A stretch of 64,000 nt of DNA from Marinobacter flavimaris (GCF_002933295.1 NZ_PSSW01000011.1:62001-126000); one strand, 5' to 3'. Counted from the first letter of the stretch, positions 53,736-62,654 are shown. Notes: a model not told the origin generated them from the letters alone. Numbers and translations are program-made.

Positions 53736-54989
53736 ATGTTTAATCGTGAAATGAAAATCGCCGGCTTTGACGACGAACTCTGGAACGCCATGCAGGCGGA
53801 AGAGAAGCGTCAGGAAGCTCACATCGAGCTGATCGCGTCCGAGAACTACACCAGCCCCCGGGTGATGGAAGCCCAGGGCAGCGTGCTGACCAACAAGTAC
53901 GCGGAAGGCTATCCGGGCAAGCGCTACTATGGCGGCTGCGAGTTCGTGGATATTGCCGAAGACCTGGCGATTGAGCGTGCCAAGGAGCTGTTTGGTGCTG
54001 CCTATGCCAACGTCCAGCCACATTCCGGCTCCCAGGCCAACTCCGCTGTCTTCATGGCCCTGCTCAAGCCCGGTGATACGGTTCTGGGCATGAGTCTCGC
54101 CCATGGTGGACACCTCACGCACGGCGCCAGTGTCAACTTCTCGGGCAAGATCTACAATGCCGTGCAGTACGGTATTAACACCGACACCGGCCTTCTCGAC
54201 TACGATGAGATCGAATCGCTGGCTCTCGAGCATAAGCCAAAAATGATCATCGCCGGCTTCTCCGCTTACTCCCAGGAGCTGGATTTTGCCCGCTTCCGCG
54301 AGATTGCCGACAAGGTGGGTGCCTATCTGTTCGTTGATATGGCCCACGTAGCGGGTCTCGTAGCCGCCGGCGTTTACCCGGATCCAGTTCCCCATGCCCA
54401 CGTTGTTGCAACCACGACTCACAAGACCCTTCGCGGTCCCCGTGGTGGTCTTATCCTGGCCTGCGATGACGCTGATCTGCAGAAGAAGCTGAACTCTGCG
54501 GTATTCCCGGGCGGCCAGGGTGGCCCGCTGATGCACGTGATTGCCGCGAAGGCGGTGTGCTTCAAGGAAGCCATGAGCGACGATTTCAAGACCTACCAGC
54601 AGCAGGTTGTGAAGAACGCCTCCGCCATGGCCCAGGTGTTTGTGGATCGTGGCTATGATGTAGTTTCCGGTGGCACCAGGAACCATCTGTTCCTGGTCAG
54701 CCTCATCAAACAGGACATTACCGGAAAAGATGCGGATGCGGCGCTGGGTCGTGCCCACATCACCGTTAACAAGAACGCGGTTCCCAATGATCCGCGGTCT
54801 CCGTTTGTCACCTCCGGTCTTCGCATTGGCACCCCGGCAATCACCACCCGTGGTTTCGGCGAGTCCGAGTGTCGCGACCTCGCTGGCTGGATCTGCGACA
54901 TCCTCGATAACCTGGACGACGAGGCGGTCAACAGCCGGGTTCGTGAGCAGGTAAGTGCACTCTGCGCCCGTTTCCCTGTCTACGGCTAA
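53736..54989 (+). CDS. glyA: Serine hydroxymethyltransferase
   Basis: This 417-residue PLP enzyme interconverts serine and glycine with tetrahydrofolate. The PLP lysine is K230 in TTTHKTLRGPRGG, and GSQANSAVFMALLKPGD and FVDMAHVAGLVAAG are conserved. It has a roughly 260-base leader region shared with ettA. nrdR follows, separated by a terminator-like hairpin. Confidence 0.98.
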   Translation: MFNREMKIAGFDDELWNAMQAEEKRQEAHIELIASENYTSPRVMEAQGSVLTNKYAEGYPGKRYYGGCEFVDIAEDLAIERAKELFGAAYANVQPHSGSQANSAVFMALLKPGDTVLGMSLAHGGHLTHGASVNFSGKIYNAVQYGINTDTGLLDYDEIESLALEHKPKMIIAGFSAYSQELDFARFREIADKVGAYLFVDMAHVAGLVAAGVYPDPVPHAHVVATTTHKTLRGPRGGLILACDDADLQKKLNSAVFPGGQGGPLMHVIAAKAVCFKEAMSDDFKTYQQQVVKNASAMAQVFVDRGYDVVSGGTRNHLFLVSLIKQDITGKDADAALGRAHITVNKNAVPNDPRSPFVTSGLRIGTPAITTRGFGESECRDLAGWICDILDNLDDEAVNSRVREQVSALCARFPVYG

Positions 54990-55020
54990 TCGTTTTATAG
55001 CTAGACTACAGGCATGACCT

Positions 55021-55053
55021 GCCGGGCCGACTTTTCGGCCCGGCTTCCTCTTC
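55021..55053 (+). terminator. Terminator of glyA
   Basis: GCCGGGCCG pairs with CGGCCCGGC around ACTTTT, then TTCCTCTTC follows. The stem is strong but the U-tract is interrupted by C residues, so some read-through to nrdR is possible. Confidence 0.7.
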
Positions 55054-55066
55054 GGAGCTCCTGACT

Positions 55067-55585
55067 ATGCATTGTCCCTTCTGTGGTGAAGCAGATACCA
55101 AGGTGATTGACTCCCGGCTGGTGGCCGAGGGTGATCAGGTGCGTCGCCGCAGGGAATGTCTGTCCTGTCGGGAGCGTTTTACCACCTTCGAATCTGCCGA
55201 GTTGGTGATGCCAAGGGTGGTCAAACAGGATGGTACCCGACAACCGTTTGATGAGGAAAAGCTGCGCGCCGGGCTGATGAAAGCGCTGGAAAAGCGCCCC
55301 GTGAGCATTGAACAGATTGATGCGGCTCTCAATCGGATCAAATACCGGTTGCGGGCGACCGGAGAGCGGGAAGTGAAGTCCATGCAGTTGGGTGAAGAGG
55401 TGATGACCGAATTGCGCCAGTTGGACAAGGTTGCCTATGTCCGCTTCGCCTCGGTATATCGCAGCTTTCAGGATATCAACGAATTCAAGGAAGAGATCGA
55501 GAGGTTGTCGGCCAGCAACGGTGAGGCAGCCGTGGATGTTGCCAAAGCGCTGGCGGATAACCACGCCCCGAAAGGCAAGGCATGA
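55067..55585 (+). CDS. nrdR: Transcriptional repressor NrdR
   Basis: This 172-residue regulator of ribonucleotide reductase genes has a zinc ribbon (C3, C6, C31, C34 in MHCPFC and CLSC) and an ATP-cone domain (about 49-139). It binds NrdR boxes when loaded with ATP/dATP. It overlaps ribD by four bases (ATGA), the conserved nrdR-ribD coupling. Confidence 0.98.
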   Translation: MHCPFCGEADTKVIDSRLVAEGDQVRRRRECLSCRERFTTFESAELVMPRVVKQDGTRQPFDEEKLRAGLMKALEKRPVSIEQIDAALNRIKYRLRATGEREVKSMQLGEEVMTELRQLDKVAYVRFASVYRSFQDINEFKEEIERLSASNGEAAVDVAKALADNHAPKGKA

Positions 55586-56697
55586 TCGAGAACCGCGACA
55601 GGGCCATGATGGCGCGGGCTGTCCAGCTTGCGTGGCGCGGTCGGTACTCTACCCACCCTAATCCACGGGTTGGGTGTGTCATTGCCCGGGGAGATCTGGT
55701 TCTTGGTGAGGGGTGGCATGAGCGTGCCGGAGAAGCCCACGCCGAGACCCGTGCCCTGAGCCAGGCCGGTCCGGATGCCCGGGGTGCGACAGCGTATGTA
55801 ACACTGGAGCCGTGCAGCCATTTTGGCCGGACGCCGCCCTGCGCCAGGGCGCTGATTGATGCTGGTGTTGCCCACGTCTACGCCGCAACCAAGGACCCGA
55901 ACCCCTCGGTGTCTGGCCGTGGGCTGGACATGCTCAGGGAAGCTGGAATCCGGGTTACTGAAGGCCTGCTGGCGGAAGAAGCTGCCCGCCTGAATCCGGG
56001 CTTCATGAAACGCATGAACACCGGCCGACCCTGGGTGCGGCTCAAAATGGCGGCAAGTCTTGATGGCCGTACCGCCATGGCTTCCGGCGAGAGCCAGTGG
56101 ATTACCGGTCCTGAGGCACGTCGGGATGTCCAGCGTCTTAGAGCGATCAGTGATGCCATTCTGACCGGTGTCGGAACCGTGCTCGCCGACGACCCCTCAT
56201 TGACGGTCCGGCGCGAGGAACTGGGGGATATTGGTGACGCGACGGAGCCGTCCAGGCAGCCGCTTCGGGTGATTGCCGACCGCGATGCGCGCACACCGTC
56301 GTCTGCGAAGATCCTCCAGGGCGGTAACGTGCAGGTGTTCTGTGCGTCATCAACGCTGGCCACTGCGCCAGCCCAGGACCTCGCGGCCCTGGGCATCAGC
56401 CTTACCGGTGTCGCCTGGAAAGATAACGGGATCGACCTGGCCGAGCTGCTGGACTCGCTCGGCGAGCTCGGAATCAACGAGCTGCTGGTGGAGGCGGGAC
56501 CCACTCTGGCCGGCACCTTTATTAACGAAAATCTGGTCGACGAACTCTGGCTCTATCAGGCGCCGGTTTTCCTCGGCAGCACGGGACGTCCGACCGCACA
56601 TCTGCCGCTGGAGACCATGGCAGATAAAGTACAATGGAAGGTGCTGGACCGACGTCAGGTAGGTGAGGATCAGCGTCTGATCCTCACCCGCCGGTAA
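55582..56697 (+). CDS. ribD: Bifunctional deaminase/reductase RibD
   Basis: This 371-residue enzyme does two riboflavin steps. The N-terminal deaminase has H53, E55 (HAE) and C78, C87 (PCSHFGRTPPC) as zinc ligands; the C-terminal reductase domain (about 150-370) has MAASLDGRTAM and LLVEAGPTLAG. The riboflavin synthase gene usually found next is missing; ribB begins 64 bases downstream. Confidence 0.97.
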   Translation: MIENRDRAMMARAVQLAWRGRYSTHPNPRVGCVIARGDLVLGEGWHERAGEAHAETRALSQAGPDARGATAYVTLEPCSHFGRTPPCARALIDAGVAHVYAATKDPNPSVSGRGLDMLREAGIRVTEGLLAEEAARLNPGFMKRMNTGRPWVRLKMAASLDGRTAMASGESQWITGPEARRDVQRLRAISDAILTGVGTVLADDPSLTVRREELGDIGDATEPSRQPLRVIADRDARTPSSAKILQGGNVQVFCASSTLATAPAQDLAALGISLTGVAWKDNGIDLAELLDSLGELGINELLVEAGPTLAGTFINENLVDELWLYQAPVFLGSTGRPTAHLPLETMADKVQWKVLDRRQVGEDQRLILTRR

Positions 56698-56715
56698 TCC
56701 ATAAACTCAGGTTGT

Positions 56716-56738
56716 TCCGGCAGCAATTATTTGCCGGA
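56716..56738 (+). promoter_or_regulatory. Hairpin in the ribB leader
   Basis: TCCGGCA (56716-56722) pairs with TGCCGGA (56732-56738) around a nine-base loop. It lies between ribD and ribB, just before AAGGG. The gap is too short for an FMN riboswitch. Confidence 0.4.
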
Positions 56739-56761
56739 GCGCCGCAAGGGTGCAAAACCAT

Positions 56762-57877
56762 ATGGCACTGAACAGCATTGAAGACATCATTGAAGATATC
56801 CGTCAGGGCAAGATGGTCATACTGATGGATGACGAAGATCGCGAGAATGAGGGCGATCTCGTGATGGCTGCTGAGCATTGCACGGCCGAAGCCATCAATT
56901 TCATGGCTCGTTTTGGTCGTGGCCTGATCTGTATGCCGATGACCCGGGATCGCTGCGAGCAACTGGGTTTGCCGTTGATGGTCCAGCAGAACGCCTCCGG
57001 CTTCGGAACCAAGTTTACCCTCTCGATTGAGGCTGCCGTGGGTGTGACCACTGGCATCTCGGCGGCAGACCGTGCACGCACGGTGCAGGCAGCGGTAGCA
57101 CGCAACGCAAAGGCCAGTGATCTGGTTCAGCCTGGCCATATTTTCCCGTTGATGTCTGATCCCGGCGGTGTTTTGAGCCGCGCGGGGCACACCGAAGCAT
57201 CCTGTGACCTCGCCGCACTGGCAGGTTGCGAGCCGGCAGGCGTGATCTGCGAGATCATGAATGACGACGGCTCTATGGCCCGCCGCGAAGACCTGGAGCG
57301 ATTCGCCGAAGAGCACGACCTGAAGATTGGCACCATTGCCGATCTGATCCACTACCGCACCATCAACGAGCGAACCGTTGAGTGTGTGGAAGAAAACGAC
57401 CTCGACACCGAGTACGGCGTGTTCAAGCTTCGGACATACCGTGACAATATCCAGGGAGCCACCCATCTGGCGATGTTGATGGGAGACATTTCTCCCGATG
57501 AACCGGTCTATGTCCGGGTCCATATCACGGACACCCTTCGGGACCTCCTCGGTGCGCGCCGCAAGGATTCTCGCAGCTGGCCCCTGCATCACGCCCTTGA
57601 AAAGGTGGCAGAGGAAGGCCGGGGCGCGGTCGTCCTGCTGAACAGCGCCGAGGACAGCTATAACCTGGAAGACCGGATCCAGGAATTCTTTGATGAGGGT
57701 AAGGGCTCCTCCGGCAAGGGAAGCTCCGGCGTTTACTTCACGGTTGGTACCGGCTCCCAGATTCTCCGGGATATTGGTGTTGGAAAAATGCGCCTGCTGA
57801 GCCCGCCGATCAAATTTTCCGCCATTTCCGGTTTCGATCTGGAAGTGGTCGAATACGTTCCCTACACCCCCGAATGA
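56762..57877 (+). CDS. ribB: 3,4-dihydroxy-2-butanone-4-phosphate synthase with degenerate GTP cyclohydrolase II-like domain
   Basis: This 371-residue protein has an intact DHBP synthase domain (about 1-200: DDEDRENEGDLV, HIFPLMSDPGGVLSRAGHTEA). The C-terminal half follows the RibA fold (QILRDIGVGKMRLL) but the zinc-binding cysteines of the HSECLTGD...RCDCG region are lost: it reads VHITDTLRDLLGARRKDS. GKGSSGKGSSG (about 316-326) is inserted near the GTP site. It should therefore be a DHBP synthase only, like the RibBX proteins known in related gammaproteobacteria. The start at 56762 is preferred to a GTG at 56750. Confidence 0.9.
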   Translation: MALNSIEDIIEDIRQGKMVILMDDEDRENEGDLVMAAEHCTAEAINFMARFGRGLICMPMTRDRCEQLGLPLMVQQNASGFGTKFTLSIEAAVGVTTGISAADRARTVQAAVARNAKASDLVQPGHIFPLMSDPGGVLSRAGHTEASCDLAALAGCEPAGVICEIMNDDGSMARREDLERFAEEHDLKIGTIADLIHYRTINERTVECVEENDLDTEYGVFKLRTYRDNIQGATHLAMLMGDISPDEPVYVRVHITDTLRDLLGARRKDSRSWPLHHALEKVAEEGRGAVVLLNSAEDSYNLEDRIQEFFDEGKGSSGKGSSGVYFTVGTGSQILRDIGVGKMRLLSPPIKFSAISGFDLEVVEYVPYTPE

Positions 57878-57924
57878 TAAACCCGGTCGTGGCCCCGATG
57901 CCGCGACACGTGAAGGAGCCATCG

Positions 57925-58401
57925 ATGGCAGATATCAGAGTAATTGAAGGTGATTTTACCGAGTGCAGCGGGCGCTATGCGCTTGTAGTGGGCCGTTTTA
58001 ACGGCTTTGTTGTGGAAAGCCTGGTCGAGGGCGCGCTGGATACCCTGCGCCGTCACGGTATTTCCGATGACGACGTCACCATCGTCCGCGTGCCGGGAGC
58101 CTATGAAATGCCCCTGGCCGTCAAGCGCGTTGCCGAAACCGGTGAGTACGATGCGATTATTGCCCTGGGTGCAGTTATCCGTGGCGGCACTCCGCATTTC
58201 GAGTATGTTGCCGGCGAGGCCTCCAGCGGCCTTGGCGCGGTCAGTCTTGATACCGACGTGCCGGTAACCTTCGGTGTGCTGACGGTGGATTCCATCGAAC
58301 AGGCCATCGAGCGTTCCGGAACCAAGGCCGGTAACAAGGGTGCCGAAGCGGCAATCACCGCCCTTGAAATGGTCAGCCTGTTCAAGAAGCTGGGTGAGTA
58401 A
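57925..58401 (+). CDS. ribH: 6,7-dimethyl-8-ribityllumazine synthase
   Basis: This 158-residue enzyme forms lumazine, the riboflavin precursor. The pattern VGRFNGFVVESLVEGAL, VPGAYEMPLAVKR, ALGAVIRGGTPHFEYV is intact. AAGGAG lies six bases before the ATG at 57925. Its stop overlaps the nusB ATG by one base. Confidence 0.97.
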   Translation: MADIRVIEGDFTECSGRYALVVGRFNGFVVESLVEGALDTLRRHGISDDDVTIVRVPGAYEMPLAVKRVAETGEYDAIIALGAVIRGGTPHFEYVAGEASSGLGAVSLDTDVPVTFGVLTVDSIEQAIERSGTKAGNKGAEAAITALEMVSLFKKLGE

Positions 58402-58877
58402 TGAGCGAAACTGAAGGTACATCACCGCAGCCGGCTCCGTCTGGCCAACCGAAAGCCGGTGATCGACGCCGTGCCAGGGCCCTCGCCATGCAGGGGCTCT
58501 ATCAGCGCCATTTCAGCAAGACGGCGATTTCTGACATTGAAGCCGAGTTCATGGTCGACAACGACATGAGCAAGGTCGACCTGCTGTATTTCCGGGATCT
58601 GCTCCGTGGGGTACATCGCGAGCAGGGCGAACTGGACAAGCTGATTGAGCCGTTCCTGGATCGGCCTATAAAAGAGGTTGATCCCGTGGAACTGGCGATT
58701 GTCCGCCTGGGAGCCTATGAGCTCAAGCATCGGCTTGATGTGCCCTACAAGGTGGTCATTAACGAGGGCATTGAAATGGCCAAGCGCTTTGGTGGCACCG
58801 AGGGTCATAAATTTGTTAACAGCATTCTCGACAAGCTGAGCGGCCGACTCCGGCTTGCCGAGACCCGCGCTCGCTAG
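58401..58877 (+). CDS. nusB: Transcription antitermination factor NusB
   Basis: This 158-residue all-helical RNA-binding protein acts with NusE (S10) at rRNA boxA. RRARALAMQGLYQ near the N-terminus and VVINEGIEMAKRFGGTEGHKFVNSILDKL are conserved. A short acidic and Pro-rich N-terminal tail (about 1-20) is added. thiL begins three bases after its stop. Confidence 0.95.
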   Translation: MSETEGTSPQPAPSGQPKAGDRRRARALAMQGLYQRHFSKTAISDIEAEFMVDNDMSKVDLLYFRDLLRGVHREQGELDKLIEPFLDRPIKEVDPVELAIVRLGAYELKHRLDVPYKVVINEGIEMAKRFGGTEGHKFVNSILDKLSGRLRLAETRAR

Positions 58878-58880
58878 TCG

Positions 58881-59837
58881 ATGGGCGAATTCGAGCTGAT
58901 TCGCCGTTACTTTCTGCCGCTTGCCGGGCGGCAGGAATCCGGATCCCTGATCTTGGGCCCAGGTGACGATTGCGCGATTCAGCGTATTCCCGCAGGCCGG
59001 GACCTTGTCTTTTCTGTGGACGCCCTCGTGGAGGGTGTCCACTTTCCCCGAAACTACCGTCCCGATTATCTGGGCTGGCGGGCACTTGCCGCCGCTGCCA
59101 GCGATCTTGCTGCCATGGGTGCCGACCCGGAATGTTTCACGCTTGCACTGACGCTGCCAGCCGTGGATGAGCAGTGGCTTGAAGACTTCTCGATGGGATT
59201 GCGAAAGGCTAGCGAGGCGTTTGGTCTGGAGCTGGCCGGCGGGGATACCACCTCCGGGCCTCTCACCCTGAGCCTTCAGGTGCATGGCACTGTAGAGCAG
59301 GGAGCCGGGATTCGACGCTCCGGCGCCCGTCCCGGAGATCTGATTGCCGTGTCCGGAACCCTGGGGGATGCCGGCGCCGCTTTAGACTATCTTTCGGAGC
59401 CTGCCCCTTCCGCTGACATGCTTGCCGTGCTCGAACGCTATCACCATCCCTGGCCGAGACTGGATCTGGCAGGTGCTATACGCCAATATGCCACTGCGGC
59501 GGTTGATATCTCTGATGGCTTGCTGGCAGATCTCGGGCACATTCTTTCCGCATCAGGGGTCGGTGCCCAGATCGAGAGTGCCAGGATGCCTCTTTCGCCA
59601 GCGCTTGTTCGGCTAAAGGGTGAGAAGGCCCTGGACTGCGCACTGCGCTCCGGAGACGATTACGAACTGTGCGTGTGTTTCTCGCGAGAAAACTGGGAGC
59701 GTGCCCCGGAATCACTGAAGCGCCAACTCACCGTGATCGGCTTCGTTGACGCTGAGCCGGGCCTGTATCTCGACGGTGTCGATTGCGGTTTGGAAGCGGT
59801 GCCCGCCGGGTTTGACCATTTCAGGAGTGAACTATGA
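58881..59837 (+). CDS. thiL: Thiamine-monophosphate kinase
   Basis: This 318-residue enzyme makes thiamine pyrophosphate. LGPGDDCAI, DALVEGVHF, SDLAAMGADP and the later DISDGLLADL and GDDYEL motifs match ThiL throughout. It overlaps pgpA by four bases. Its product is the ligand of the riboswitch at 8219-8319. Confidence 0.96.
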   Translation: MGEFELIRRYFLPLAGRQESGSLILGPGDDCAIQRIPAGRDLVFSVDALVEGVHFPRNYRPDYLGWRALAAAASDLAAMGADPECFTLALTLPAVDEQWLEDFSMGLRKASEAFGLELAGGDTTSGPLTLSLQVHGTVEQGAGIRRSGARPGDLIAVSGTLGDAGAALDYLSEPAPSADMLAVLERYHHPWPRLDLAGAIRQYATAAVDISDGLLADLGHILSASGVGAQIESARMPLSPALVRLKGEKALDCALRSGDDYELCVCFSRENWERAPESLKRQLTVIGFVDAEPGLYLDGVDCGLEAVPAGFDHFRSEL

Positions 59838-60361
59838 GTCAGGAAGGCGAGACCCCGGAACCGGAGGCGCCGGCAGTCATACTCCCGCCGGGATTCTTGC
59901 GTAACCCGGTGCATCTGCTCGCTTTTGGTTTTGGCAGCGGTGCAACGGCGAGGGCGCCCGGCACCTGGGGCAGCCTGGCCGCGATTCCGCTGTGGTATGT
60001 CTTCGCCTGGTTACCGCCCGTGGGCTACTGGCTGGTGGTACTGGCTGCTTTTATCGCAGGTATCTGGCTCTGCGGAAAGACCGCTGAAGACCTGAAGGTT
60101 CACGACCACGGCGGCATTGTCTGGGACGAATTCGTCGGGATGTGGATTGCCCTTGGCCTCTTCCCCGACACTATCTATGGGGTTCTGGGGGCGTTCGCTC
60201 TGTTCCGGCTTTTTGATATTGCAAAACCGTGGCCCATCAGTTGGCTGGACCAGCACCTGCCTGGCGGTTTGGGTATTATGGTTGACGATGTTATTGCCGG
60301 CGTCATGGCCCTGATCTGCCTGTGGGCAGTAGACGTGTGGCTTGTGCCCGTCATGGTTTAG
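59834..60361 (+). CDS. pgpA: Phosphatidylglycerophosphatase A
   Basis: This 175-residue inner-membrane enzyme dephosphorylates phosphatidylglycerol phosphate. GSGATARAPGTWGSLAAIP and HDHGGIVWDEFVGMW are the family motifs, with several membrane helices. A hairpin overlaps its stop codon. It ends the nrdR-to-pgpA run of closely packed genes. Confidence 0.94.
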   Translation: MSQEGETPEPEAPAVILPPGFLRNPVHLLAFGFGSGATARAPGTWGSLAAIPLWYVFAWLPPVGYWLVVLAAFIAGIWLCGKTAEDLKVHDHGGIVWDEFVGMWIALGLFPDTIYGVLGAFALFRLFDIAKPWPISWLDQHLPGGLGIMVDDVIAGVMALICLWAVDVWLVPVMV

Positions 60362-60369
60362 ACGGGCAC
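60344..60369. terminator. Hairpin overlapping the pgpA stop, possible terminator
   Basis: GTGCCCGTC pairs perfectly with GACGGGCAC around ATGGTTTA; the TAG stop straddles loop and second arm. It lies in the gap to the converging DUF6316-like gene and has no U-tract. Confidence 0.45.
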
Positions 60370-60378
60370 GAAGGCCTG

Positions 60379-60582
60379 TCAGTGAAGCTGTTGTTCTTCC
60401 GGCAGCATACGGACCACGTGCAGAAAGCGCTTGAGGCCTGTTTCCGCCCGCTCCCGTGAAGCGAACGGGCCACTGTCAAACCCTTCCCGGGTGGTAAAGT
60501 ACCATTTGCTCCCTACGCAGAAGAATCGACTACTGCGAAAGGGAACCGGCCCTTCTTCTCCGGTCCTGCGATGGGTGTCCAT
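60379..60582 (-). CDS. Small DUF6316-like protein
   Basis: This 67-residue protein reads GPVPFRSSRFF and WYFTTREGFDSGPFASRERA, a pattern I recall from small DUF6316 proteins of marine gammaproteobacteria and pseudomonads. No function is known. I chose the ATG at 60582 because AGGAG lies five bases upstream; the longer frame to 60684 adds unsupported residues. It has no signal peptide or membrane segment. Confidence 0.75.
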   Translation of the reverse strand: MDTHRRTGEEGPVPFRSSRFFCVGSKWYFTTREGFDSGPFASRERAETGLKRFLHVVRMLPEEQQLH

Positions 60583-60740
60583 GGCGTCTCCTGTACTGCC
60601 CGCTTTTTGTTCTTGCTTCTCGGGCGCCGCGTTAATATCAGCCGATCTGTTTAAAATTAACCCAATTCGGGGCGAATTCAACATTTTTTTACAATTTTAC
60701 GGGTTGGGTCTCAATCGGGATCTGCGTTGAAAAAGCCGGA

Positions 60741-61091
60741 GTGGGTCAGCGAAGCCCGCCGTTGTCTTGCACTCGTCAGAATGCTACCAAAGCGGCAGAA
60801 GCCGGTGAAACCTATCGTTTCGACTTTGATCAGCCGGAGTCTCGTCAGGAAGCCGAGCAGGAAATGCCGGAGTTCTCCGCTGCTATCGTTTCTTCTGCCG
60901 GAATGACCGTGGCAAGCTCAACCGTTTGGGATGGGAAAGAGCAAATGGCCGCTTCCCGCACGCCGATTCCGGCGTCTTCTTCCGACGGCACGCCGGTTAG
61001 CGGTGATAATGCGCTTGAACAGCTCAAAACCATCTGGGAAACAGCGAGTGATGAGGAGAAGAAGGCGTTTCTTCGTTGGGCGTTCGAATAA
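60741..61091 (+). CDS. Hypothetical protein, start uncertain
   Basis: I do not recognise this frame. From about 60785 onward it encodes an acidic, low-hydrophobic sequence (YRFDFDQPESRQEAEQEMPE) ending LEQLKTIWETASDEEKKAFL plus RWAFE, which looks like a real helical tail. The start is unclear: GTG at 60741 has no properly spaced SD. Another frame from TTG 60727 (KKPEWVSEARRCLALVRM) also looks protein-like at its beginning, so a frameshift is possible. It is followed by a hairpin shared with the converging WS/DGAT gene. Confidence 0.5.
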   Translation: MGQRSPPLSCTRQNATKAAEAGETYRFDFDQPESRQEAEQEMPEFSAAIVSSAGMTVASSTVWDGKEQMAASRTPIPASSSDGTPVSGDNALEQLKTIWETASDEEKKAFLRWAFE

Positions 61092-61108
61092 CCTGGGACG
61101 TGCTTGAG

Positions 61109-61139
61109 CGTTTCCGGGGCCCGTTCAGGCCCGGAAACG
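61109..61139. terminator. Terminator-like hairpin between the hypothetical gene and the WS/DGAT gene
   Basis: CGTTTCCGGGGCC pairs with GGCCCGGAAACG with one bulged base around CGTTCA-type loop. It overlaps the end of the acyltransferase gene (stop at 61127-61125). No strong U-tract follows on either strand. Confidence 0.5.
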
Positions 61140-62654
61140 TTTCAGGGCTTTCTTGAGAAGGCCCTCCATCGCGGTCATGGCATCATCTGCGAGGGTCTGT
61201 GTTGGGGAGGCTGCGGTGGGTTCTTTGGTTTCCTCTGTTCCGAGCCGTTCCATGGCCGCTTCAATGGCGTTGAGGCTTTCATCCACGTGAGCCTGCAATG
61301 ACTCTCCGTGGGCCACCACATCGGGGCAGGTGGTGAAATTCAGTGTCAGCCTTCCCTCATAGCTCACCGCTACAATCACCAGTCCCATACTGTCGAACAG
61401 CGGCGCCGTATTGTATTGCTGAACCAGGCGTGCACCCTGCAGATACAGTGGAACCTGTGGTCCGGGAACGTTGGTGATTGGCAGATTGAATACCGGCTGG
61501 TAACGCTGGGCAATTTGCAATTCCGAATAAAGCCTCGCGGACAGCGCCAGCATGGTTGAAGGCAGCAGTTCCGTCAGCCGATCTGCAGCAATAGCCTCCC
61601 GGTAGGGCTCCGAAGCAACCGCGTTCCAGTGTATGCGCCGTATCCGCTGGGCGGGATTGGTTTCATCGGTCGCCAGATCCAGCAGCATGGCAGACATCTG
61701 GTTCCCGGTGGCTCGGCGCAGGCTGTTGGAACGAACCGAAATCGGTGTCATTGCCACCAGGGACTTGTCGGCATTGGCGCCCTCGCTGATCAGATAGCGC
61801 TTCAGGGCCTCGGCACAAAGGCCCAAAACCACATCGTTCAACGTTACGTCCCCGAGAAACGCCTTGATCGCCTTCAGGCGCGAAAGCTCCACGCTGGCGG
61901 CGACAATCTGCCGATTTGCCGTAATCTGCCGATTGAAAGGGCTGTTTGGGGCGGAAAACAGGGGCAGCGGGAGTGGCAGTTTGCGTAATTGCTTCTGGAT
62001 CAGTCCCCGGGCTGTAGCCTCGGCTGCGTTGAACGCCAGAGAGGTGAACTGCAGTGGCGTGCGAATGATGTTCGCACCGGCCTGGAGCATGACCCGTTCT
62101 TCCGAGGGTTCTGGTCTGGGCTGCCAGGGTCGAGGTGGCGCAATCGGGCTGGGCTCGGGCGTATACTCCAGCAGTTTGCCAATAATCTCCTCACCACTGA
62201 ATGCGTCGATGGCAGCGTGGTGCAATTTGACGATCAAGGCGAAGCCGTCACTGCCGGTGTCCTCCTCGTCCAGTTTGAAACCGTCTACGAAGGTGATGTG
62301 CCACAGCGGGCGGTCCCTTTTCAGAGGTTCTTCCAGAATCCGTGAGGCCAGCGTCATCAGGCTTGCCTTGCGGCCGTGTTCGCCCAGATTAACATAGGCA
62401 AGGTGGCGCTCGATGCTGAAATCGGGGTCATCAATCCAGTAGGGGCGGCCCAGGCGCAGGGGAATTTCTTTCAGGCGTTGCCGGAAAACCGGCACAACAT
62501 GCAGGCGGCTTCGAAGGTAGGCGACAAAGGTGCTGAAGGCCAGCGGTTTCTCCCGTTCGGAAGCATCGAAGAGGTAGATGCCTCCGATGTGCATCGGTGT
62601 GGTTTCCGACTCGAGATACAGGAACGAGGCATCCAGTTCCGACAGTTGCCGCAT
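61125..62654 (-). CDS. Wax ester synthase/diacylglycerol acyltransferase family protein
   Basis: This 509-residue protein begins MRQLSELDASFLYLESETTPMH, as WS/DGAT enzymes do, and has RPLWHITFVDGF and NDVVLGLCAEAL. The active-site motif HHxxxDG reads HHAAIDA: H145, H146 and D150 are kept but the final Gly is Ala. It may esterify long-chain alcohols or diacylglycerol to make storage lipid, a trait known in Marinobacter, though several paralogues of low activity exist in such genomes. The ATG at 62654 has GGGAG upstream. Confidence 0.88.
   Translation of the reverse strand: MRQLSELDASFLYLESETTPMHIGGIYLFDASEREKPLAFSTFVAYLRSRLHVVPVFRQRLKEIPLRLGRPYWIDDPDFSIERHLAYVNLGEHGRKASLMTLASRILEEPLKRDRPLWHITFVDGFKLDEEDTGSDGFALIVKLHHAAIDAFSGEEIIGKLLEYTPEPSPIAPPRPWQPRPEPSEERVMLQAGANIIRTPLQFTSLAFNAAEATARGLIQKQLRKLPLPLPLFSAPNSPFNRQITANRQIVAASVELSRLKAIKAFLGDVTLNDVVLGLCAEALKRYLISEGANADKSLVAMTPISVRSNSLRRATGNQMSAMLLDLATDETNPAQRIRRIHWNAVASEPYREAIAADRLTELLPSTMLALSARLYSELQIAQRYQPVFNLPITNVPGPQVPLYLQGARLVQQYNTAPLFDSMGLVIVAVSYEGRLTLNFTTCPDVVAHGESLQAHVDESLNAIEAAMERLGTEETKEPTAASPTQTLADDAMTAMEGLLKKALKRFRA

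Noticed and set aside
56698..56761. Possible FMN riboswitch before ribB
   Set aside because: The gap is about 64 bases, less than half the size of the aptamer, and no conserved RFN blocks are present.
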